A stretch of 32,552 nt of DNA from Fibrobacter sp. UBA7003 (lineage in GTDB: Bacteria; Fibrobacterota; Fibrobacteria; Fibrobacterales; Fibrobacteraceae). The notes below the pieces were generated by a model. The model made no database searches. It was not told the DNA's origin and saw only the letters and a list, made by a program, of their open reading frames with translations. The translations under genes and the position numbers were made by a program. The DNA lies in NCBI GenBank assembly GCA_002449765.1, contig DJXN01000009.1, positions 1 to 32,552 on the forward strand. The letters are read 5' to 3'. Positions 1-10,800 of the stretch are shown in pieces. The first letter of the stretch is position 1. Each line of letters opens with the position of its first letter.

Positions 1-104
1 ACAGCAGCCGTTTCGTCGGCATGACCGTGTTCAACGAGTTTGTCGGCAATCTCGAAAAGGGAACGCCTGTAGAGAGCAACCTGGACCTCTTCTACAAGGA
101 ATAA
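1..104 (+). CDS. C-terminal fragment of an unidentified protein, possibly a D-2-hydroxyacid dehydrogenase
   Basis: An open frame enters from the left edge (first whole codon at base 3) and stops at TAA 102-104. It encodes about 33 residues, beginning SSRFVGMTVFNEF and ending LDLFYKE. The pattern of a helix with an N-x-x-x-G/L-E-K-G-x-P segment shortly before the end resembles the last helix of NAD-dependent D-2-hydroxyacid dehydrogenases (family type NLxxFxxGxPxxxV), but the fragment is too short to assign. No terminator follows before the tRNA promoter about 30 bp downstream. The reading frame itself is reasonably secure; the function is a guess. Confidence 0.45.
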   Translation, partial: SSRFVGMTVFNEFVGNLEKGTPVESNLDLFYKE

Positions 105-132
105 AAAAATTGCGTCGGCAGCTTCAAACCTG

Positions 133-161
133 TTGACGCGGGTGTAGATTTTTTCTATACT
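133..161 (+). promoter_or_regulatory. sigma70-type promoter of the tRNA-Glu gene
   Basis: TTGACG at 133-138 and TATACT at 156-161 are separated by exactly 17 bases. They match the -35 and -10 consensus at five of six positions each. The predicted start falls near 168, about 13 bases before the mature tRNA 5' end, as expected for a short tRNA leader. Confidence 0.75.
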
Positions 162-180
162 TGTGCCGCTTGGCACACTT

Positions 181-253
181 GCCCCTATCGTCTAGTGGCC
201 CAGGACTCGGGATTCTCATTCCCGCAACAGCGGTTCGAGTCCGCTTGGGGGTA
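181..253 (+). tRNA. tRNA-Glu (anticodon CTC)
   Basis: The sequence folds as a full cloverleaf of 73 nt. The acceptor 5' strand GCCCCTA pairs with 246-252. The D arm has the GTC/GAC stem and TAGTGGCCCAG loop typical of bacterial tRNA-Glu. The anticodon stem CGGGA/TCCCG holds the loop TTCTCAT, giving anticodon CTC, which reads GAG. The T arm is AGCGG-TTCGAGT-CCGCT. The discriminator is A253 and CCA is not encoded. The first acceptor pair is a G1-U72 wobble and T6-G67 is another, so the acceptor stem is a little weaker than usual. A promoter lies just upstream and a terminator immediately downstream, so this is a single-gene unit. Confidence 0.93.
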
Positions 254-255
254 CT

Positions 256-291
256 AAAGAACTCATTTCGGTGAGTTCTTTATTTTTTTTT
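256..291 (+). terminator. Intrinsic terminator after tRNA-Glu
   Basis: A perfect 10-bp stem, AAAGAACTCA (256-265) with TGAGTTCTTT (272-281), encloses a six-base loop. It is followed by an A and nine T residues (283-291). This is a textbook rho-independent terminator, starting three bases after the tRNA 3' end. Confidence 0.92.
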
Positions 292-326
292 GTGAAAATG
301 GTGCTTTATTAAGTTATTTTATTTGC

Positions 327-2294
327 ATGAAGAAGAAAGTGATAATTTTTGTGCTCTTGATGTCGACTGTGCTTTTTGCGGTTGAACCGATGCCGGACCT
401 GGTGGACTCGCGAGACAAGCAGGTCTACAAGACGGTGCAGATAGGCGAACAGCGCTGGATGGCCGAGAATTTGCGCTTCAAGCTCAAGGGAACCGAATGC
501 TACAACAAGCAGGAAGTGAATTGTGAGGAATATGGCCGCCTTTATACATGGGCGGCGGCGATGAGGCTTGTCGATTATTACAATTCCACATCCATTACCA
601 AGCTTAAAAAGCGCGTGCACGACGTTTGCCCCGCGGGTTGGCATGTCCCGACCAACAAGGAATGGAAGAAGATGAAGTATTTTGTGGGCAAGACGGGAAA
701 GAGCGACGGTGTGGGCATCAGCCTCAAGTCCAAGGATGGCTGGGACCGGGAATTGCGCCTGCCTTTCGGAAGCGACGAGTTTGGCTTCAATGCCCTGCCT
801 GCCGGCGAAAAGTATTTCATCGGCGAGTTCATGGACAAGGGGGCGTCGGCCCAGTTCTGGGCGGCAACCGAGTACGATGCGGGCGGAGCTTATTTTTGGC
901 GCTTGACATACGACTCCAAGTCATTCGACAAGGTTCTCGATACCAAGGACAACGCTGTTTCCGTCCGCTGCGTCGAAGATAAACTCTACAAGATCAAGGA
1001 GCCGCCTCCGCCTCCGGTTGTCGTGCAACCCGAGGTCATGAAGGTGCAGAACAGGGAGATCTATGCGATACATATCGGTGACCAGGTGTGGATGGCCAAG
1101 AATCTGGATGTGGATGTTCCGGGAAGTTTCTGCTATGGAGGCGATTCGGCGAACTGTGCGAAGTACGGCAGGCTCTACACCTGGGCTGCGGCGATGAAAC
1201 TTTCGAACGACTACTCGGAATTGACTGCTCGCGATTCTGTCAAGCGCGTCCATCGAGGCGTGTGCCCTGTCGGCTGGCATGTGCCGAGCATCTATGATTT
1301 TGAGCGCCTGAATGCGTATATTCAGGACATAGATGACGCGGTGGCCGTGGGAACAAACCTCAAGGCGCGCGGTGTGTGGCCGGAAACGGAAAATTCGATG
1401 CCCGGTGAAAACGGGTTCGGTTTCAACGCGTTGCCGTCCGGTTTCTTGCCCGCTGTCTCTGCGTTTACCGGAAGGGATTCTGCAACCGGATTCTGGAGTA
1501 CGGCCGAGAAGGATTCCGTGTCGGCCTTCTTCTGGTCGCTACGCTATGATGGCGACGACCTGTTGCGCGACAGTTCAGGAAAGGCAGCTGCCTTCCCGGT
1601 GCGCTGCGTGATGGATCCGCCCGGTATCGATGAAATTTACGACAGCACGGCGATTTACGATTCCCGCGACGAAAACCACTACAAGACGGTTCTCATCGGG
1701 AACAAGAGGTGGATGGCCGAGAACCTGCGCTTTGCCGCTCCCGGAAGCTTCTGCTACGAGGACAAGGATATTCGGTGCCGTAGCTACGGTAGGCTTTATC
1801 CGTGGCATGTGGCGATGAGACTTCCTGCCGACTTTATTGTTAATCCGGTCGAGGGTGCAATTCTGGAAGAACATCAGGGAATTTGCCCGGTTGGCTGGCA
1901 TGTGCCTTCGCAGAAGGAATGGGACGAACTTGTCTCCAGTATCGCTCAGATTGGGAAGGGGAGTGTCGCTTCCGCGATGAAGATGCGCGAAGGCTGGGTC
2001 CGTGGCGGTGCGCCCATTACAGAAGTTTCTGGCTTTAACGCGATTCCTGCGGGGGCGCGCTACAGCGACGGCGAATTCATGGAACTCGGCTCCAGCGCCT
2101 ATTTCTGGGAAGCGTCCGGCGGTGGGGACGTAGGCGCTGCCTACTGGAATCTCATCAACAGCAAGGATGAGCTGATGCGTGCGGAAGATTTCGAAGGCAC
2201 GTCGTTTTCCCTGCGCTGCGTCCAGGATACGCCTAGGGAAGCCGCGAATGATTCGCTATTGCAGATGATGTCGCCGGAGCCTAACAAGCCTTGA
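327..2294 (+). CDS. Secreted protein with three FISUMP domains
   Basis: A 655-residue protein. An N-terminal signal peptide (KKK then a hydrophobic run ending about residue 18, VLFA|VEP) has no lipobox Cys, so signal peptidase I export is expected. Three homologous domains follow at about residues 27-214, 241-425 and 446-631. Each carries the same ordered signatures: Y-K/A-x-x-x-IGxQxWMAxNL, a Cys pair before YGRLYxWxxAM, CPxGWHVPS/T, GFNAxPxG, xxFWxxxE and a closing RCV. A proline run (PPPPP, about residues 225-229) separates domains 1 and 2. These signatures define the FISUMP family, abundant in Fibrobacter; its biochemical role is not established. No clear Shine-Dalgarno precedes the ATG, which was chosen because it starts the signal peptide. 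It converges on ligA with an 18-bp gap and no visible terminator. Confidence 0.9.
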   Translation: MKKKVIIFVLLMSTVLFAVEPMPDLVDSRDKQVYKTVQIGEQRWMAENLRFKLKGTECYNKQEVNCEEYGRLYTWAAAMRLVDYYNSTSITKLKKRVHDVCPAGWHVPTNKEWKKMKYFVGKTGKSDGVGISLKSKDGWDRELRLPFGSDEFGFNALPAGEKYFIGEFMDKGASAQFWAATEYDAGGAYFWRLTYDSKSFDKVLDTKDNAVSVRCVEDKLYKIKEPPPPPVVVQPEVMKVQNREIYAIHIGDQVWMAKNLDVDVPGSFCYGGDSANCAKYGRLYTWAAAMKLSNDYSELTARDSVKRVHRGVCPVGWHVPSIYDFERLNAYIQDIDDAVAVGTNLKARGVWPETENSMPGENGFGFNALPSGFLPAVSAFTGRDSATGFWSTAEKDSVSAFFWSLRYDGDDLLRDSSGKAAAFPVRCVMDPPGIDEIYDSTAIYDSRDENHYKTVLIGNKRWMAENLRFAAPGSFCYEDKDIRCRSYGRLYPWHVAMRLPADFIVNPVEGAILEEHQGICPVGWHVPSQKEWDELVSSIAQIGKGSVASAMKMREGWVRGGAPITEVSGFNAIPAGARYSDGEFMELGSSAYFWEASGGGDVGAAYWNLINSKDELMRAEDFEGTSFSLRCVQDTPREAANDSLLQMMSPEPNKP

Positions 2295-2312
2295 TGAAAT
2301 AGCGAAACGGGC

Positions 2313-5410
<3,098 letters not shown>

Positions 5411-5414
<4 letters not shown>

Positions 5415-6736
5415 CGGTCGGATTGAAAAATAAGGCGGCCCTGTTGTTGCTCCTTTTGGTTGCTGCATGTCTTGCTGGTTGCAGTTCCGTGATGCGTCCG
5501 CCTCCCGCGGCGGCCTATATGGATAGCTATGCGAAAGATGGTGCGGTCGGAAGTTTCGGATTGTCATATTATGCGGGCGACCTGGAAAATGGCAGACACG
5601 AGAACAATTCCTACAGCCATTACAGCTATGCCGAGTGGTGGGGCGACGTGAACCTTGCCAGCTATATTAGCGGGGGCTATTTTACATTTGGGCTGGGTTA
5701 CCAGACATTTTCTCCGTTCATGCAGATGGGTTTTGTCTCTCCCTATTTGGGGCTTACGGCTTGGAGCAACATGAACGCGATTGTCATACCCGCAATAAAA
5801 TCCGATGAGCGCGGTGCGCTGTGGCGTTATTCCGGCGGCGGAATGGCGATAGAACAGATTCCGTTGAACGACAACTGGAAAATCGGTTTTACGGAACACC
5901 TTTCCAGGAACGGCCGCGAAGTCTATTATGTCGATGATGATTGCTTGTCGATTGATTGCAAAATTCCGGTTCCGCGGCCCCGCTTTTACACGGAAGTTGG
6001 CGGCGGATTCTATGTGTCAAAGAAAATTGGGAACGACAGCAGGGTTTCGTTGGAATTCCGCTACGGTCGCGACTTGGATGAAGACCGGAACCGCTTTGCT
6101 CTGACTTTGGATATCTGGTCATCCACCACGGCGACACTCGGCGGAAACGACGTGATGCGTTCGATGGCGAAAAAGAATGCCAAGAAAATGAGGGAAATTG
6201 ATGCAGTATATGCCGACAGCTTGCGGGATGAAAATGGGAAAATCGATTCGCTGCATACCATCAAGCGTCAGTGGTTCCGGATTCCGGATTCCTCGAAAAC
6301 CATGTCGCTTGCGGAACATCCGAGCGATTCCGTGACTGCGGTTACGTCCAAGGGAATCTGCTATGATGAAGGTTCCAGGAGTGTATGGCTCAAGCAGGAT
6401 TACGGGAATACGGCCTACAGGGTGCCCGTCGATTCTTTCGATTATTGTCAACAGATGGAACGCAAGGTTCTTTTCTGGCCATCTTTGTTGGTCGGGACGT
6501 TGTCCTTCTTGCCTGGGGCTCTGGCTACCAATAGTGGTGTAGGGGGACTTATGATTGGCCTTGGAGTTTCTGTGGCTTATTGGGCCGTTTCGAATTTTGC
6601 ACTTGATTCCGAAGACCTCGTGCCGAAGGTTTATCCGGAATTGTGTTCCGAAAAACATTCTAGGGAAAATGTTCTCGCTTGGCTGAAACAGTACCCTTGC
6701 CGAAGCGAAATGCAATCGCAGGAGGCGGGGAAATGA
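5411..6736 (+). CDS. Predicted lipoprotein with barrel-like N-terminal part and hydrophobic C-terminal hairpin
   Basis: A 441-residue protein of unknown function. The start at 5411 overlaps the upstream stop as ATGA and begins a canonical lipoprotein signal: MTVGLKNK, a poly-Leu h-region and the lipobox LAGC with the acylated Cys at about residue 24. An upstream in-frame ATG (5384) would only add nine residues in front of that signal. The mature part first shows Tyr/Gly-rich, strand-like sequence (about 30-240), including LEFRYGRDLDEDRNRFAL, which resembles an outer-membrane beta strand and turn. A charged region around 245-300 follows, then a strongly hydrophobic stretch (about 353-396) and a Cys-containing tail. 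Its TGA again overlaps the next ATG. It likely acts in the envelope together with its neighbours. Confidence 0.78.
6720..6725 (+). promoter_or_regulatory. Strong ribosome-binding site deciding the start at 6733
   Basis: AGGAGG lies seven bases before ATG 6733, inside the end of the upstream gene. It supports 6733 rather than the earlier in-frame ATG at 6679 as the start of the FISUMP lipoprotein. Confidence 0.8.
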
Positions 6737-7569
6737 GAGTGAATGCGAAATTCCTCTTGCTGGCCTTGTGCGTCTTGATGCTTGCCGCATGTCTCGACGA
6801 AGGTGTTGCGCCCAGGGATATCCGCGGGGATAAAAAATACGATATACCGGTCTCCAGTTCGAGCGTTGCCTCGAGTTCTTTTGTGCCCCAGTCGTCGAGT
6901 TCCAAAGAATCCTTGTCGAGTTCCGAAGGAACTTCATCGAGTTCCCTTGAATCGTCTAGTTCTCAGCAATATACCGTCGGATATATTGCCCATGACGGTG
7001 ATGCGGATTACAAGTTCACGTCCTTTATGGGGTTCACCTGGATTGCGAAAAACGAGGTCTCGGATTGCTACGATTTCTGGAGGTCCGACTGCGCGGATTC
7101 TCTGGGGGTCTGCTACGACATGGATGAGGAGAATTGCGCAGAGTACGGAAGGCTTTACACCTGGGCCGAGGCAATGCACCTGCCGGATTCGTGCAATTAC
7201 ACGCAGTGCGAATATTCGGAGAAGCAACGGAGCGTATGCTCCTCTGGCTACCATGTTGCGACCTACCAGGATTGGCAGAATTTGGACTTTGCGCTGGAAG
7301 AATCCTGGGATTTTGAGAGATTGTCCTATTATCTGAAATCTTCTGACGAGTGGAACGGCGTAAATCAGTTCGAACTTAATATATTGCCCGGCGGCTACCT
7401 GCAAGACGATGATCAGTTTGTGGGGCTAGGGGAGAAAACCCGGTTCTGGGCTCCGCATGATGGTGGTTTGTCGGGCTTTATGTTATTTGACAATTCGGAT
7501 AGCGCGACTTTCGTAACCAAAACACCGCCGGGACTTGTTCGTGCCTATATCCGCTGCGTGCATGACTAG
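6733..7569 (+). CDS. FISUMP-domain lipoprotein with Ser-rich linker
   Basis: A 278-residue protein. A short signal peptide ends in the lipobox LAAC (Cys 20), predicting a lipid-anchored envelope protein. Residues about 35-80 form a low-complexity linker of repeated SSSS blocks, typical of Fibrobacter exported proteins. One FISUMP domain follows, with FTWIAKNE, a Cys pair (VCYDMDEENCAEYGRLYTWAEAM), CSSGYHVATYQDW and the closing RCV. The CPAGWHVP signature is degenerate here (CSSGYHVA). The start overlaps the preceding stop as ATGA and has a strong AGGAGG site. It is the last gene of the three-gene unit, so the anchored FISUMP domain probably works with the two upstream envelope proteins. Confidence 0.88.
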   Translation: MRVNAKFLLLALCVLMLAACLDEGVAPRDIRGDKKYDIPVSSSSVASSSFVPQSSSSKESLSSSEGTSSSSLESSSSQQYTVGYIAHDGDADYKFTSFMGFTWIAKNEVSDCYDFWRSDCADSLGVCYDMDEENCAEYGRLYTWAEAMHLPDSCNYTQCEYSEKQRSVCSSGYHVATYQDWQNLDFALEESWDFERLSYYLKSSDEWNGVNQFELNILPGGYLQDDDQFVGLGEKTRFWAPHDGGLSGFMLFDNSDSATFVTKTPPGLVRAYIRCVHD

Positions 7570-7599
7570 GAAAACGAGGGGGTATTCTCTCTTTTTCTT

Positions 7600-7624
7600 G
7601 TTTATTACGGAAATTGTAATAAAC
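7600..7624. promoter_or_regulatory. Palindrome, candidate enhancer site for a sigma54 activator
   Basis: GTTTATTAC (7600-7608) and GTAATAAAC (7616-7624) form a perfect 9-bp inverted repeat with a 7-bp spacer. Its centre lies about 150 bp before the predicted sigma54 start of gltB, where enhancer-binding proteins usually bind. It could instead be a weak terminator for the upstream operon, but the stem has only two G/C pairs and no T run follows. The rest of 7570-7822 is AT-rich without other clear features. Confidence 0.5.
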
Positions 7625-7735
7625 GCTATTTCTTTTACGTTTTTTGAAATTGAAAATTTGACTGAATTTTAGAATTTGGTTTCTATTTTACATTTTATTT
7701 CCGCTTTTTCAATAATTGGCGGGTTGTGCCGCAAT

Positions 7736-7752
7736 TTGGCACGGTTTTTGCA
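7736..7752 (+). promoter_or_regulatory. sigma54 (-24/-12) promoter of gltBD
   Basis: The sequence TTGGCACGGTTTTTGCA contains TGGCACG-N4-TTGCA, an exact match to the sigma54 consensus (TGGCACG-N4-TTGCW), with the invariant GG at 7738-7739 and GC at 7750-7751. Transcription would start near 7763, leaving a leader of about 60 bases before the gltB ATG. Nitrogen-assimilation genes are classic sigma54 targets, so position and content agree. Confidence 0.85.
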
Positions 7753-7822
7753 AAGCCTTTTCGCAAAAATAGGAATAATGCGCGGATTTGAGAATGATTC
7801 GCAAATTTAGGAAAGGACGAGT

Positions 7823-10800
7823 ATGAACGCTCAAGCACTTTACGATCCGGCCAACGAACACGACGCCTGCGGTGTCGGCCTGGTCGCCAATATTAATAAT
7901 GTTGCCTCGCACCAGATTGTGCTACAGGGCATTACTGTTTTGAAGAGGCTCATGCACCGTGGTGCAGCTGGTGGAGACCCGGAAACCGGCGACGGTGCGG
8001 GTCTCTTGCTTTCGATGCCCCACAAGTTTTTCCGCAAGGTGAACCCGGAATTACCTGCCCGCTATGGTGTGGCGATGTTCTTTGTGGAGAATACGCTTGC
8101 GGCGGATGCCTTTGACGCGAAGATCAAGGAGATTGCCGCTGCCGAGGGTATGCCGGTGCTGAACTTCCGCGAGGTTCCGGTGAATCCCGAAAAGATCGGC
8201 CGCACTGCCCGCGAGACGTTGCCGCATATCCGCCAGGTGTTCTTTGACGGTTTCGCTTTTGAATCCGACGGCGCGTTCGATATTAAGTTGTATGTGGTTC
8301 GCCGCCTGATGGAAAAGGCCTGCAAGGGTCTTTACGTTTGCAGTTGCAGCCGCCGTAGCATTGTCTATAAGGGCCTGCTTCTGGCGAGCCAGATTGAGGG
8401 CTTCTACAAGGATTTGAACGATCTCGATTTCGAGAGCCCGATTGCCCTTGTTCACCAGCGTTATTCTACGAATACTTTCCCGACTTGGCCGCTGGCGCAT
8501 CCGTTCCGCTACCTCGCTCATAACGGCGAAATCAATACCCTGCGCGGTAACCTCAACAGCCTGCGCGCCCGCGAGCCGCACCTGAAGAGCGAGATTATCG
8601 GCGACGATTTGCAGAAGCTTTTGCCGCTCGTTCCGGCGGGGCAGAGTGACTCGGCCAGCCTTGACAACATGTTTGAGCTCCTCGTCGCTGCGGGTCGTAG
8701 CCTTCCGCATGCGATGATGATGCTCATGCCTCAGGCCTGGGGTAAAAAACATTACCTGGGCCGCGATGTGCGTGGGTTCTTCGAATATGAATCTATGCTC
8801 ATGGAACCGTGGGATGGCCCTGCCGCCGTGGCGTTCAGCGATGGCGTGAATGCGGGTGCGATTCTCGACCGCAACGGCCTTCGTCCGGCACGTTACACTC
8901 TGTGTAAGGACGGTCTTTTCGTGATGGCGTCCGAGACGGGCGTGCTTGATTTGCGCGATGACGAGGTGGAAGAAAAGGGCCGCCTCAAGCCCGGCGAAAT
9001 CATTTATCTGGATTTGGAAAATCACCGCATCTTGAAAAATGCGGAGATGAAGGCGCAGGTGGCGAGAGCCAAGCCTTACCGCCGCTGGGTTGCCGAAAAC
9101 AAGATGAGCGTTCGCGGGCTCTTTAGCGAAATCAATCCGTCCGATGTTCCCGAAGATATTCTGGTACAGCAGAAGCGCTTCGGCTATTCTGCCGAAGACC
9201 TCTCCATCATCTTGCAGCCCATGGCGAAGAACGGTGCAGAGCCGATTGGCTCCATGGGTAACGATGCCGCGCTGGCCGTGCTTTCGGACAAGCCGCAGCC
9301 GTTGTTCAACTACTTCAAGCAACTGTTCGCCCAGGTGACGAACCCGCCTATCGACCCGATTCGCGAAGAGCTGGTGATGAGCCTTACGACCTACATCGGG
9401 AACCACGGCAACATTCTGGAAGAGACTCCAGAGCAGGCACACCTTATCAAGATTCCGCGTCCGATTGTGACCGAAGACGAAATTCGCCGCTTTGAAAACA
9501 TCGGCGACAAGGCGTTCAAGGCGAAGGTGCTCAAGATGCAGTTCCCGCTGGGCGGTGACGGTTCCGTGCTGGAAGCGGCACTCCGGAACCTCGCCGGCGA
9601 TGCCGTGCGCGCTGTGCAGGACAACTACGACATCATCGTGCTTTCGGACAAGAATATTGACTGGGGCTACGTGCCTATACCTTCGCTCCTTGCGACGGCT
9701 TGCGTGAACCGAGCCTTGGTGGAAGCGGGTGTTCGCCCCGAAATCGGCCTGATCGTGCAGAGCGGCGAAGTGCGTGAGGTGATGCACTTTGCGTTGCTGC
9801 TCGGTTACGGTGCCACGGTCATCAACCCGTATCTCGCGTTTGAAAGTATTACCAACATGTGCCACAACGGCGACCTGGATGTGGACCCGGTGACGGCTGC
9901 TGCAAATTATGTAAAGGCTGTGGATAAGGGCCTGCTGAAGATTATGTCGAAGATGGGTATCTCCACGCTCCGCAGCTACCGCAGCGCCCAGATTTTCGAA
10001 GCCGTGGGCTTGAATCACGAGCTCATCGAGAAGTTTTTGCCGGGTACCGCGAGCCGAATCGAAGGTATCGGCCTCGAAGAGATTGCCCGTGAAGTGGGCG
10101 AGCGTCAGAAGATTGCGTTTGCCGATGCAAGTAAGGTTTTGCAGTCTGGCGGCCAGTATGCATTCCGCAAGGAAGGCGAGAAGCACCTGTGGACTCCGCA
10201 GTCCCTTGCTGCGTTCCGCCAGGCGGTGCAGGGAGGTGATTACGAGAAGTTCAAGGTCTATAGCAAGCTGATTAACGACCAGTCCGAACGTCAGGCGACT
10301 TTGCGCGGGCTCTTCAAGTTCAAGGCTGCAACGCCGATTGATATTGGCGAAGTCGAATCTCGCGAATCTATCGTGAGACATTTTGTGGCTGGTGCCATGA
10401 GCCTGGGTTCCTTGAGCCCCGAAGCCCACGAGACTATTGCCATTGCCATGAACCGCATCGGTGCCATGAGCAACTGCGGTGAAGGTGGTGAAGACCCCGA
10501 CCGCGATACTCCGGCTGCAAACGGCGATATCCGCAGTTCTGCGATTCGCCAGGTTGCCTCGGGCCGCTTTGGCGTGACCATTGACTACCTGCGCCATGCG
10601 AAGGATTTGCAAATCAAGATGGCCCAGGGCGCAAAGCCCGGTGAAGGTGGCCAGTTGCCGGCTCACAAGGTGAACGAGTTCGTGGCGCGTATCCGTCACA
10701 GCATCCCGAACGTGTCGCTGATTTCTCCGCCGCCGCATCACGACATTTACTCCATCGAAGACTTGGCGCAGTTGATTTACGACCTGCGCAATGCCAACCC

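Noticed and set aside
7600..7624. Terminator of the 4539-7569 operon
   Set aside because: The stem has only two G/C pairs, no T run follows, and its position fits an upstream activator site better; the possibility is not fully excluded.
7658..7689. A sigma70 promoter (TTGACT) upstream of gltB
   Set aside because: No -10 box with more than three or four matches occurs at 16-18 bp spacing, whereas the sigma54 match downstream is exact.
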